In this document: in pieces, positions 7,217 through 12,162 of the stretch | How positions within the stretch are numbered: the stretch's first letter is position 1 | How the letters are laid out: each line of letters begins with the position of its first letter | DNA from: Gemmatimonadota bacterium | Lineage (GTDB): Bacteria > Gemmatimonadota > Gemmatimonadetes > Gemmatimonadales > GWC2-71-9 | DNA length: 12,162 bases | Direction of reading: 5' to 3' | Assembly: GCA_004357415.1 (NCBI GenBank) | Contig: SMVY01000084.1 | Span: 1-12,162 of the forward strand | Position numbers and translations under genes: made by a program | The notes under the pieces: model-generated | Seen by the model: the letters and a program-made list of their open reading frames with translations, nothing else | The model's database searches: none | What the model was told of the DNA's origin: nothing

Positions 7217-7255
7217 AGCGGGGGTGCCGTCCGGGCCGAGCATCCGGAAGCGCGA

Positions 7256-7609
7256 CTACTGGGCGCTCTTGGCGACCTCGGCGATCTTGGAGAACGCGTC
7301 GGCGTCGCGCACGGCCAGGTCGGCCAGCACCTTACGATTGATGTCGACGCCGGCCTTGCGCAGCCCGTTCATCAGCCGGTTGTAACTCAACCCCTCGATG
7401 CGAGCCGCCGCGTTGATGCGGGTGATCCACAGCCGCCGGAAGTTGCCCTTCTTCTTGCGGCGGTCGTGATAGGCGTAGGCCAGACCGCGCTCCACGTTTT
7501 CCTTGGCGGACTTGTAGAGCTTGCTGCGGCCGCCGCGGGCGCCCTTGGCGGCCTGCATGATCTTCTTCTTGCGGGCGTGGTGGGCGACGCCGTTCTTGAC
7601 GCGTGGCAT
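7256..7609 (-). CDS. rplT: 50S ribosomal protein L20
   Basis: A 117-residue L20 of the usual length, starting MPRVKNGVAHHARKKKIMQ and containing the conserved RGGRSKLYKSAKENV, then AYAYHDRRKKKGNFRRLWI (46-64) and AGVDINRKVLADLAV (86-100). L20 binds 23S rRNA early in large-subunit assembly. In several bacteria it also represses its own infC-rpmI-rplT operon by binding leader RNA. The start at 7609 has GGGAGG 5 bases upstream. It follows rpmI by 12 bases. The lysine- and arginine-rich N-terminal half is typical of the family. Confidence 0.98.
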   Translation of the reverse strand: MPRVKNGVAHHARKKKIMQAAKGARGGRSKLYKSAKENVERGLAYAYHDRRKKKGNFRRLWITRINAAARIEGLSYNRLMNGLRKAGVDINRKVLADLAVRDADAFSKIAEVAKSAQ

Positions 7610-7621
7610 GGTAGCCTCCCT

Positions 7622-7816
7622 TTACGCCTGAAGCAGACGGTTCACGCGGGGGAAATCGGCTGAGCTGACCAGGGTCGCCTTCTTCAGCCGATTCTTCCGC
7701 TTGCGCGTCTTCTTGGTGAGGATGTGCGAGTGATTGGCGCGGAAGCGCTTGAGCTTCCCCGATCCGGTCTTGGTAAAGCGCTTTACCGCCGCGCGCTTGG
7801 TCTTTTGTTTAGGCAT
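7622..7816 (-). CDS. rpmI: 50S ribosomal protein L35
   Basis: A 64-residue, strongly basic protein with the L35 signature: MPKQKTKRAAVKRFTKTGSG at the start, then KLKRFRANHSHILTKKTRKR and a C-terminus ending FPRVNRLLQA. It is a small structural protein of the large ribosomal subunit. The ATG at 7816 is preceded by GGAGGAG with very short spacing. It lies 15 bases after infC and 12 bases before rplT, the classical infC-rpmI-rplT operon order. Confidence 0.98.
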   Translation of the reverse strand: MPKQKTKRAAVKRFTKTGSGKLKRFRANHSHILTKKTRKRKNRLKKATLVSSADFPRVNRLLQA

Positions 7817-7831
7817 ATGCTCCTCCGACTG

Positions 7832-8359
7832 CTACTTGCTGCTGAGCGGCGCGATGACCATGGTCATGTTGCGCCCCTCCAGTTTCGGCATCATCTCGAC
7901 TTTGCCAACATCCGCCAGCGTCTCCGACACCCGGTCGAGTACCCGGCGCCCGATGTCCACGTGGGCCAACTGCCGGCCGCGGTACATCATGGTGACCTTC
8001 ACCTTGTTTCCCTGACCCAAGAACTCCCTGGCATGCCGGATCTTGAAGTCGAAATCGTGATCGTCGATGCCCGGCCGGAATTTGACTTCCTTGAGCTGGA
8101 TCACGTGTTGCTTCTTCTTGGCAGCCCGGGCGGCCTTGGCCTCCTCGAACTTGAACTTCCCGTAGTCCATGATCTTGACCACAGGGGGACGAGCCGTGGG
8201 GGCGACTTCCACCAGATCGAGACCCCGTTCGTCCGCGGCAGCGAGCGCTTCCTCGACGGGAAGGACTCCGAGCTGCTCACCCGTTTCAGTGATGACCCGG
8301 ACGGGACTCATCCGAATCTGTCGGTTGATACGGGTCCGTTGTTCGCGTTGTACGGCCAG
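7832..8359 (-). CDS. infC: Translation initiation factor IF-3, apparent CTG start
   Basis: IF-3 binds the 30S subunit, prevents premature 50S joining and checks start codons and initiator tRNA. From CTG 8359 the protein has 175 residues, close to the usual 170-180. The N-domain begins around INRQIRMSPVRVITETGEQL (11-30), with KIMDYGKFKFE at 62-72. The C-domain contains EVKFRPGIDDHDFDFKI (91-107) and KVTMMYRGRQ (121-130). CTG is chosen because GGAG stands exactly 7 bases upstream and no ATG or GTG lies at a proper distance. The ATG giving MSPVRV would remove a conserved helix start, and the in-frame ATG at 8446 lies before the leader terminator. Non-AUG infC starts are known to let IF-3 repress its own synthesis (AUU in E. 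coli). Product certain, start probable. Confidence 0.95.
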   Translation of the reverse strand: MAVQREQRTRINRQIRMSPVRVITETGEQLGVLPVEEALAAADERGLDLVEVAPTARPPVVKIMDYGKFKFEEAKAARAAKKKQHVIQLKEVKFRPGIDDHDFDFKIRHAREFLGQGNKVKVTMMYRGRQLAHVDIGRRVLDRVSETLADVGKVEMMPKLEGRNMTMVIAPLSSK

Positions 8360-8366
8360 TGGTGTT

Positions 8367-8370
8367 CTCC
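8367..8370 (-). promoter_or_regulatory. Shine-Dalgarno deciding the CTG start of infC
   Basis: GGAG on the minus strand is followed by 7 bases and then CTG at 8359 in the IF-3 frame. It is the only good ribosome-binding site between the leader terminator and the conserved IF-3 sequence. Confidence 0.7.
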
Positions 8371-8385
8371 AGGTCCAGGTCACAC

Positions 8386-8417
8386 AAAAAAAGGACACCC
8401 TGCTATCCGGATGCCCT
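8386..8417 (-). terminator. Intrinsic terminator-like attenuator in the infC leader
   Basis: On the minus strand GGGCATCC pairs with GGGTGTCC over 8 bp, including two G-U pairs, or 9 bp with an outer A-T. The loop is 8 bases and seven T's (8386-8392) follow directly. This is a complete intrinsic terminator only 26 bases upstream of the infC CTG, and downstream of the only clear promoter, so it probably acts as a conditional attenuator of infC-rpmI-rplT and what follows. A copy of GGGTGTC lies just 5' of the stem (8419-8425). It could instead end read-through from the MBL gene. Confidence 0.72.
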
Positions 8418-8537
8418 GACACCCCGTACTCGGCGCCGTGCGCCACGAGGCATGCGATTCAGGACCCGGGTGCACCGCCACCGATGGGCGGGCTGGGGGT
8501 GGGAGCCATGTCCGGCCCCACTTCACTACGAAGCAGG

Positions 8538-8566
8538 AAAGTACCCGATAACCCTCAGCCTGTCAA
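8538..8566 (-). promoter_or_regulatory. Sigma-70-type promoter for infC operon
   Basis: A perfect -35 box TTGACA (8566 to 8561) is followed by 17 bases and TACTTT (8543 to 8538), which keeps the first, second and last bases of the -10 consensus. The -35 box overlaps the codons for Leu-Thr near the end of the MBL gene. Predicted transcription starts near 8531. Confidence 0.6.
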
Positions 8567-9454
8567 CCGGATAGGCTCCACCACCTCGGGCCCGCGCCGC
8601 CCCTCGATCACCCGCCCCGCCACCACCACCGGGTCGTGCTCGAACAGCAACAACCACCCGCCCGCCACCGCGTCAGCCAACAACGCCCGCTTGCTCTCCA
8701 GAGTCCTCAACGGCTCGAGGTCATACCCCATGATCCAGGGAAGCCGCACATGAGCCGAAGTCGGCACCACATCCCCCAGAAAGCAGGCCGTCTCTCCCCC
8801 ATCCGCCACCAACACCGACTGGTGGTGCGGCACGTGCCCCGGAGTAGGCAGAAGCTTGATTCCCGGGAGAAGATCGGTCTCCCCTTCCACCAACCGCCAC
8901 TTCTCCTCCTCGGCCACCGGCTCGAAATTGGCCGCAAAATAACTAGCCCGAATCCGCTCATTATCCCACCGCGCAAACTCCAGCTCCCCCCTCTGCACCA
9001 CATAGGTCGCATTAGGAAACGCCAATTCAACCTCTGCCCCCCCTGCCCCCGCTGCTCCCGCTGCCCTCGCTGTATTCCCCCCCGCGTGATCGAAATGCAG
9101 ATGCGTATTCACCACCCAACGCACGTCCTCCGACCGGTGGCCTGCCTCGGCCAGCGCGTCCTCTAGTTGAGTAGCGCCCTCGGTACCGGCGTTCTCCACG
9201 CCGTAGATGTCTAGGAACTTCTCGTCCTCCTTGTTGCCGATGCCGGTGTCGACCAGGATCAGGCCGTCGGGATGCTCCACCACCAGGCATCGGAGAGCCA
9301 GGGGGATCCGGTTGCGTTCGTCCGCCGGGATACGCTTCTGCCACAGCGGCTTGGGCACCACACCGAACATGGCTCCGCCGTCCAATCGCTGAGTGCCACC
9401 CTCGATGAGGTGGCAGGTGAGCGACCCGACCGTAAAGCTGGTACACAGCGTCAT
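8555..9454 (-). CDS. MBL-fold metallo-hydrolase
   Basis: A 299-residue metallo-beta-lactamase-fold hydrolase with a full two-metal site: HLHFDH at 118-123 (H118, H120, D122, H123), H207 in TPGHVPHH, D228 in FLGDVVPT and H273 in FEHDP. GLILVDTGIGN (64-74) is the usual first motif. The layout resembles lactonase- and organophosphate-hydrolase-like members, but the tyrosine that follows the bridging aspartate by three residues in AiiA-type lactonases is replaced by P231, so a homoserine-lactone substrate should not be assumed. There is no signal peptide. A Gly/Ala-rich insertion (about 127-143) follows the metal motif. The ATG at 9454 lies 4 bases after the exonuclease stop, with GGAGG 10 bases upstream, indicating one operon. 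Substrate unknown. Confidence 0.92.
   Translation of the reverse strand: MTLCTSFTVGSLTCHLIEGGTQRLDGGAMFGVVPKPLWQKRIPADERNRIPLALRCLVVEHPDGLILVDTGIGNKEDEKFLDIYGVENAGTEGATQLEDALAEAGHRSEDVRWVVNTHLHFDHAGGNTARAAGAAGAGGAEVELAFPNATYVVQRGELEFARWDNERIRASYFAANFEPVAEEEKWRLVEGETDLLPGIKLLPTPGHVPHHQSVLVADGGETACFLGDVVPTSAHVRLPWIMGYDLEPLRTLESKRALLADAVAGGWLLLFEHDPVVVAGRVIEGRRGPEVVEPIRLTG
9026..9083 (-). repeat. Imperfect 9-bp coding repeat and G-run tract in the MBL gene
   Basis: On the coding strand the units GCAGCGGGA, GCAGCGGGG and GCAGGGGGG follow one another and encode Ala-Ala-Gly-like triplets. Together with flanking G-runs (9077-9083, 9064-9066, 9057-9059, 9046-9050, 9037-9043) they make a tract that fits the four-run G-quadruplex pattern with loops of 4, 6 and 2 bases. 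Confidence 0.75.
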
Positions 9455-9458
9455 GGCG

Positions 9459-10301
9459 CTACGACCTCCGTCCGCCGGTGCGCCGCCGTTTCTTGGAGCG
9501 TACCGTGGTGGCCAGGAATTGTTCCAGGTCCCGCAAGGTCCGGATGCCTCGCTCGCGCGCTCTGGGCAGCAGGCGGTGCAACAGTCGCGCGGTCACCAAC
9601 GCGTCGCCGGCCGCGCGGTGCCGCGCCGGGTTTTCCAGTCCGAAGTGGTGAGCCATGCTGCCGAGGGCATACGATTCGATATCGGCGACCAACCGCCGGC
9701 TCAGGCGCACGGTACATACCTGGGGGCCCGCCAACTCGAACCCGCGGGTGCGCCGGAGTTCGCCGGCCACCAGCCCCCAATCGAACCGGGCGTTGTGGGC
9801 CACGAACACCCGCCCGGCGAGGACCCGCAGCACCTCGTCCGCCACCTCGGCGAAGGTCGGGGAGTCCTTGACCATGTCGTTGGTGATGTTGGTGAGCGCG
9901 GTCGCTATCGGGGCGATGGGACGCTCCGGATTCACCAGCGTGTCGAACACCGTCTCGATCCTCTCGCCCTGCACGATCACCACGGCGATTTCGGTAATCC
10001 GGTCTTGGTTACGCGGACCTACCCCGGTGGTTTCGACATCGACCACCGCAAAGGCGCACTCCTCGATCAGCGGCGATGACACTCCGGCGGGGACCATGGC
10101 CCAGCTGTTGTCGGGCAGCTGATACACCCGGGCATCGGCGCCCAGGAGGGCGACGGCCAATCGCGCGGCCACCGCATCGGGGGCGTTCCGCATGCCGAAC
10201 ACGTCCCGGGCCAGGTCGGGCGCACTTCGGGGACCATCGGTCAGGTAGGTCATGGCGCGCTCGAGCAAGGTCGAGCGCGGGTACGCCGAGACGCCCGTCA
10301 C
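9459..10301 (-). CDS. DEDDh-family 3'-5' exonuclease (DnaQ-like) with N-terminal extension
   Basis: A 280-residue protein with an RNase T/DnaQ exonuclease core: Exo I VVDVETTG with D88 and E90, Exo II HNARFDWGLV with D174, and Exo III HRAAGDALVTARLL with H228 and D233. All five DEDDh residues are present, so a two-metal 3'-5' exonuclease is expected. It may be a proofreading-like or independent repair or RNA-trimming enzyme; this cannot be decided from sequence. Residues 1-75 before the core are helical and look like a small winged-helix-like domain (LLERAMTYLTDGPRSAPDLA). The C-terminus is very basic (VRSKKRRRTGGRRS). GTG 10301 is preferred because it overlaps the arginine deiminase stop as GTGA and keeps the N-terminal helix; ATG 10253 is the alternative. 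The MBL gene follows after 4 bases. Confidence 0.9.
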   Translation of the reverse strand: MTGVSAYPRSTLLERAMTYLTDGPRSAPDLARDVFGMRNAPDAVAARLAVALLGADARVYQLPDNSWAMVPAGVSSPLIEECAFAVVDVETTGVGPRNQDRITEIAVVIVQGERIETVFDTLVNPERPIAPIATALTNITNDMVKDSPTFAEVADEVLRVLAGRVFVAHNARFDWGLVAGELRRTRGFELAGPQVCTVRLSRRLVADIESYALGSMAHHFGLENPARHRAAGDALVTARLLHRLLPRARERGIRTLRDLEQFLATTVRSKKRRRTGGRRS

Positions 10302-11530
10302 AGCGGGTCGCGGTTGAGCGGCATGGTCATGCACCGCGGGCCGCCACCCCCGCGCACCAGTTCGGAGCCGTCCACCATGATCACGGCCCGTTCGTCGACC
10401 TCGAGCGGGGCATCACCGGACAGAAAGTCGTCCCAACTGACGAGCCGGAATCCCGTCTTGGCGAACTCCGCGTGGGTCACGTCGTTCCGGCGATAGCTGA
10501 TGACGGTACCGGGACGCACCGCCAGGAGATTGCAGGCGGAACTCCACTGTTCCCGTTCCTGGTGGGCCCGATCGTCGCCGCCGGCGAAGATCGGCTCCAT
10601 CGGCATCCCCACCTCACGGAGGGCCTCGAAAAAACCCGGCATTTCCCGCACGCCGGCCTGACCCTTCCGGCGATGAAGTACGGCACGCCGCTGCGGTCCC
10701 AGGAAGTAGGGTGGAAAGATGGCGCACAGCTCGCTGTCGACCTGGGAGAAGATCATGTCGAGGTGGATGGCCGTGGGCGTCCGGGGCATGACCAGTACCA
10801 GGATGTCCGTGGCGATGCCCGCCCCGAACACCAGGTCGCACAAGGCGTCGATGCCGGCGGGCGAGGTTCGCTCGCTGAAACCGACGAGAAGCAGGTCGTC
10901 GCGCAGTCGGTGGACGTCGCCGCCCTCGATGGTGAAATTGTGGCGCCGCTCTTCCGACCCATCATACAGCAGCCCCCTGTTGGACAACTTGGGATGGAAA
11001 CGGAACAAGGTCTTGACCAGCAACTCCTCCGTCCAGCGTACCTCGAACCGCATGGAACTCACCACCGCCTCCTCCCCCAACACCATGCCGATGTCTCGGG
11101 GGAAGAACAGGTTGGGCAGCGGCGGAAAGGCGAAGCCGACTTCGTTCAACGACTGCGCGATCGGGCCACCTTCCTGCTTGGTACCCTCGATCAGCATGGC
11201 CACCAGATCGGAGGGCGACTGATCCGGCAGGCTGCCCGACAACGCCCCGGTCGGCACCAGGTCCCGAATCTGCCCCACCAGGAACGCCTTGGCCTCGGGC
11301 TGTTCCAGCACTTCCTCCAACAGGGTGCGCATCTCCAGCACTTCGGCAAACCGTTCCAGCACCGTCTTGAATCGCCGGTGCTCGCGTTGAGCGATTTCGA
11401 GGTCGATGATGTCATCGTACAGGTAGGAGCGGCGATTCCCCGGGGTGACGGCCTGGAGTTCGGGTCCCGGAGCGTGGACCAGAACCGACCGCAGGGTGCC
11501 GATTTCAGAATTGATGCATACGGCTGTCAT
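10298..11530 (-). CDS. arcA: Arginine deiminase
   Basis: A 410-residue protein of arginine deiminase length, converting L-arginine to citrulline and ammonia in the cytoplasm, the first step of the arginine deiminase pathway. The N-terminus SEIGTLRSVLVHAPGPEL is typical. Catalytic positions are in place: D146 in LPNLFFPRD, E202 in IEGGDVHRL, H256 and D258 in HLDMIF, and nucleophile C400 in RGGGGPRCMTMPL. The segment FRFHP and the NLLAVRPGTVISYRRN stretch also fit the family. The usual TRD of the first motif is PRD here. No arcB, arcC or arginine/ornithine antiporter gene is in the window. The ATG at 11530 has no strong Shine-Dalgarno; it lies 52 bases after rex. The stop overlaps the exonuclease start. 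Another guanidino-modifying enzyme is possible but less likely. Confidence 0.93.
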   Translation of the reverse strand: MTAVCINSEIGTLRSVLVHAPGPELQAVTPGNRRSYLYDDIIDLEIAQREHRRFKTVLERFAEVLEMRTLLEEVLEQPEAKAFLVGQIRDLVPTGALSGSLPDQSPSDLVAMLIEGTKQEGGPIAQSLNEVGFAFPPLPNLFFPRDIGMVLGEEAVVSSMRFEVRWTEELLVKTLFRFHPKLSNRGLLYDGSEERRHNFTIEGGDVHRLRDDLLLVGFSERTSPAGIDALCDLVFGAGIATDILVLVMPRTPTAIHLDMIFSQVDSELCAIFPPYFLGPQRRAVLHRRKGQAGVREMPGFFEALREVGMPMEPIFAGGDDRAHQEREQWSSACNLLAVRPGTVISYRRNDVTHAEFAKTGFRLVSWDDFLSGDAPLEVDERAVIMVDGSELVRGGGGPRCMTMPLNRDPL

Positions 11531-11535
11531 GGCGC

Positions 11536-11550
11536 GAAAGGTAATCTTTC
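11536..11550 (-). other. Small inverted repeat before the arginine deiminase gene
   Basis: GAAAG and CTTTC flank a 5-base spacer in the 52-base rex-arcA gap, ending 5 bases before the ATG on the transcribed strand. It occupies the place where a Shine-Dalgarno should be. It may be an operator or a translation-control hairpin, or chance; it does not match the Rex operator pattern TTGTGAA-N4-TTCACAA. Confidence 0.3.
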
Positions 11551-11582
11551 ACCGCCACGAGGGGCAGCGCCGCTTCCCGGAC

Positions 11583-12162
11583 TCAGCGGTTGGTCAGGGC
11601 GTAGGACAAGACCTCGAGCTCGAGAGCCAGGTTGACCGCCTTGACCGTAACGTCCTCGGGCACGTCCAACTTCACCGGGGCAAAATTGAGGATCGCCTTC
11701 ACCCCAACGGCCACCAGCCGGTCCGCCACGGCTTGGGCGGCGTCCGCCGGAGTGGTGATGACCGCGATCTCCACCGGCTCGGCCGTGAGGGCAGCTTCCA
11801 GCTCGCTGATGTCGCGCACCGCGTGGCCATTCCACGGCTGACCAATCTTCTCGGGGTCCCGGTCGAAGATGGCCGCGATGTCGAAGCCGCGCTCGGCGAA
11901 GCCACGGTGCTGCACCAACGCGCTGCCGATCTTGCCGGCGCCGATCAGCGCCAGCGGATACCGGTGTCCCAGTCCGATGATGGTCCGCAGCCGCCCCGCC
12001 AATTCGGGCACCGAATAGCCCAGGCCGCGCTTGCCAAACGAGCCGAAAAACGACAGGTCTTTGCGGACCTGGGCCGAGGTGGTCCCGCCGCGGCCGGCGA
12101 GGGCCTCGGAACTGACGGTCTCGATGCCCTGCTCTTCGAACTCCTCGAGAAACCGCAGGTAC
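11583..12162 (-). CDS. rex: Redox-sensing transcriptional repressor Rex (N-terminus cut by window edge)
   Basis: The frame is open at the window edge, and 192 residues are visible, beginning YLRFLEEFEEQGIETVSS. The winged-helix DNA-binding domain shows the hallmark TTSAQVRKDLSFFGSFGKRG followed by LGYSVPEL. The Rossmann domain follows with LIGAGKIGSAL and the acidic end FDRDPEKIG, then the domain-swapped C-terminal helix LALELEVLSYALTNR. About 15-20 N-terminal residues are missing. Rex is a dimer that leaves DNA when NADH is high, derepressing anaerobic and fermentation genes. Its position 52 bases before arginine deiminase in the same direction suggests joint expression. No Rex operator is visible in the window, but the rex promoter itself lies outside it. 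Confidence 0.95.
   Translation of the reverse strand, partial: YLRFLEEFEEQGIETVSSEALAGRGGTTSAQVRKDLSFFGSFGKRGLGYSVPELAGRLRTIIGLGHRYPLALIGAGKIGSALVQHRGFAERGFDIAAIFDRDPEKIGQPWNGHAVRDISELEAALTAEPVEIAVITTPADAAQAVADRLVAVGVKAILNFAPVKLDVPEDVTVKAVNLALELEVLSYALTNR

Larger units (their letters stand above)
8360..8531 (-). promoter_or_regulatory. Long structured leader of infC-rpmI-rplT
   Basis: About 170 bases separate the predicted transcription start from the infC CTG. Beside the terminator-like stem there are other hairpins: 8499-8521 (GTGGGGCC against GGCTCCCAC with a one-base bulge) and 8432-8444 (GGCGC against GCGCC with a 3-base loop). Leaders of this operon bind L20 in some bacteria to stop transcription or translation. 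I cannot match this one to a known L20-leader family by eye, so the regulator is unknown. Confidence 0.55.

Noticed and set aside
7140..7255. Phenylalanine leader peptide or T-box before pheS
   Set aside because: The only open frame on the transcribed strand (from ATG 7243) has no run of Phe codons, and no T-box consensus or U-rich terminator is present.
8360..8446. ATG start of infC at 8446
   Set aside because: It would translate through the terminator stem and U-tract (as Ser-Phe-Phe-Cys) and add residues absent from IF-3 proteins; the Shine-Dalgarno supports CTG 8359.
9026..9095. Frameshift or sequencing error at the C-runs of the MBL gene
   Set aside because: The frame stays open with conserved motifs on both sides (HLHFDH before, FPNATYVVQ after), so run lengths are consistent with an intact gene.
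11531..11582. Rex operator before arginine deiminase
   Set aside because: The only inverted repeat (GAAAG-N5-CTTTC) lacks the TTGTGAA/TTCACAA arms.
10076..11635. Long open frame on the plus strand opposite arginine deiminase and the exonuclease gene (about 519 codons), with similar ones opposite pheT (4370-5452) and pheS (6102-7385)
   Set aside because: They mirror the codon positions of confidently identified genes on the other strand, a common effect of high GC, and their translations show no recognisable domains.

Overview
The window is high-GC bacterial chromosome, and every gene lies on the minus strand, so transcription runs from high to low coordinates. The order infC-rpmI-rplT-pheS-pheT, then a small coiled-coil gene, zapA, rny, folD and xseA, with rex and arginine deiminase upstream, together with the protein flavours, suggests a Gemmatimonadota-like bacterium. 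That taxonomic guess comes from memory of gene order and is moderate in confidence. There is no phage, transposon, CRISPR array, tRNA or rRNA. Coding density is high and no non-coding stretch exceeds 200 bases.

Upstream block (12162 down to 8555): a rex gene cut by the window edge, a full-length arginine deiminase, a DEDDh (DnaQ-like) 3'-5' exonuclease and an MBL-fold hydrolase. The last three are tightly coupled (a 4-base GTGA overlap, then a 4-base gap) and probably form one transcript. Rex senses NADH/NAD+, and arginine deiminase is the first step of an ATP-yielding arginine pathway, so a redox link is plausible, but no Rex operator is visible.

Translation block (8566 down to 3560): a promoter with a perfect TTGACA box inside the last codons of the MBL gene drives a leader of about 170 bases. 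The leader carries an intrinsic-terminator-like hairpin with seven U's. infC follows and appears to start at CTG behind a well-placed Shine-Dalgarno. rpmI, rplT, pheS and pheT come next. The rplT-pheS gap holds two mutually exclusive inverted repeats.

Division, RNA decay, folate and repair block (3555 down to 1): a GTG-started coiled-coil protein (ZapB-like by position), zapA, rny (RNase Y), folD and the start of xseA. ATGA overlaps join the coiled-coil gene to zapA and rny to folD.

The least ordinary features are non-coding. The pheS-pheT and folD-xseA gaps are both filled by arrays with a strict 7-base period. The two arrays share heptamers and a 12-base block, and each abuts the stop codon of the preceding gene. 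In the folD-xseA gap two heptamer tracts face each other and make a perfect 32-bp inverted repeat. I found no clearly new multi-gene system; the heptamer family and the infC leader with its CTG start deserve the closest look.
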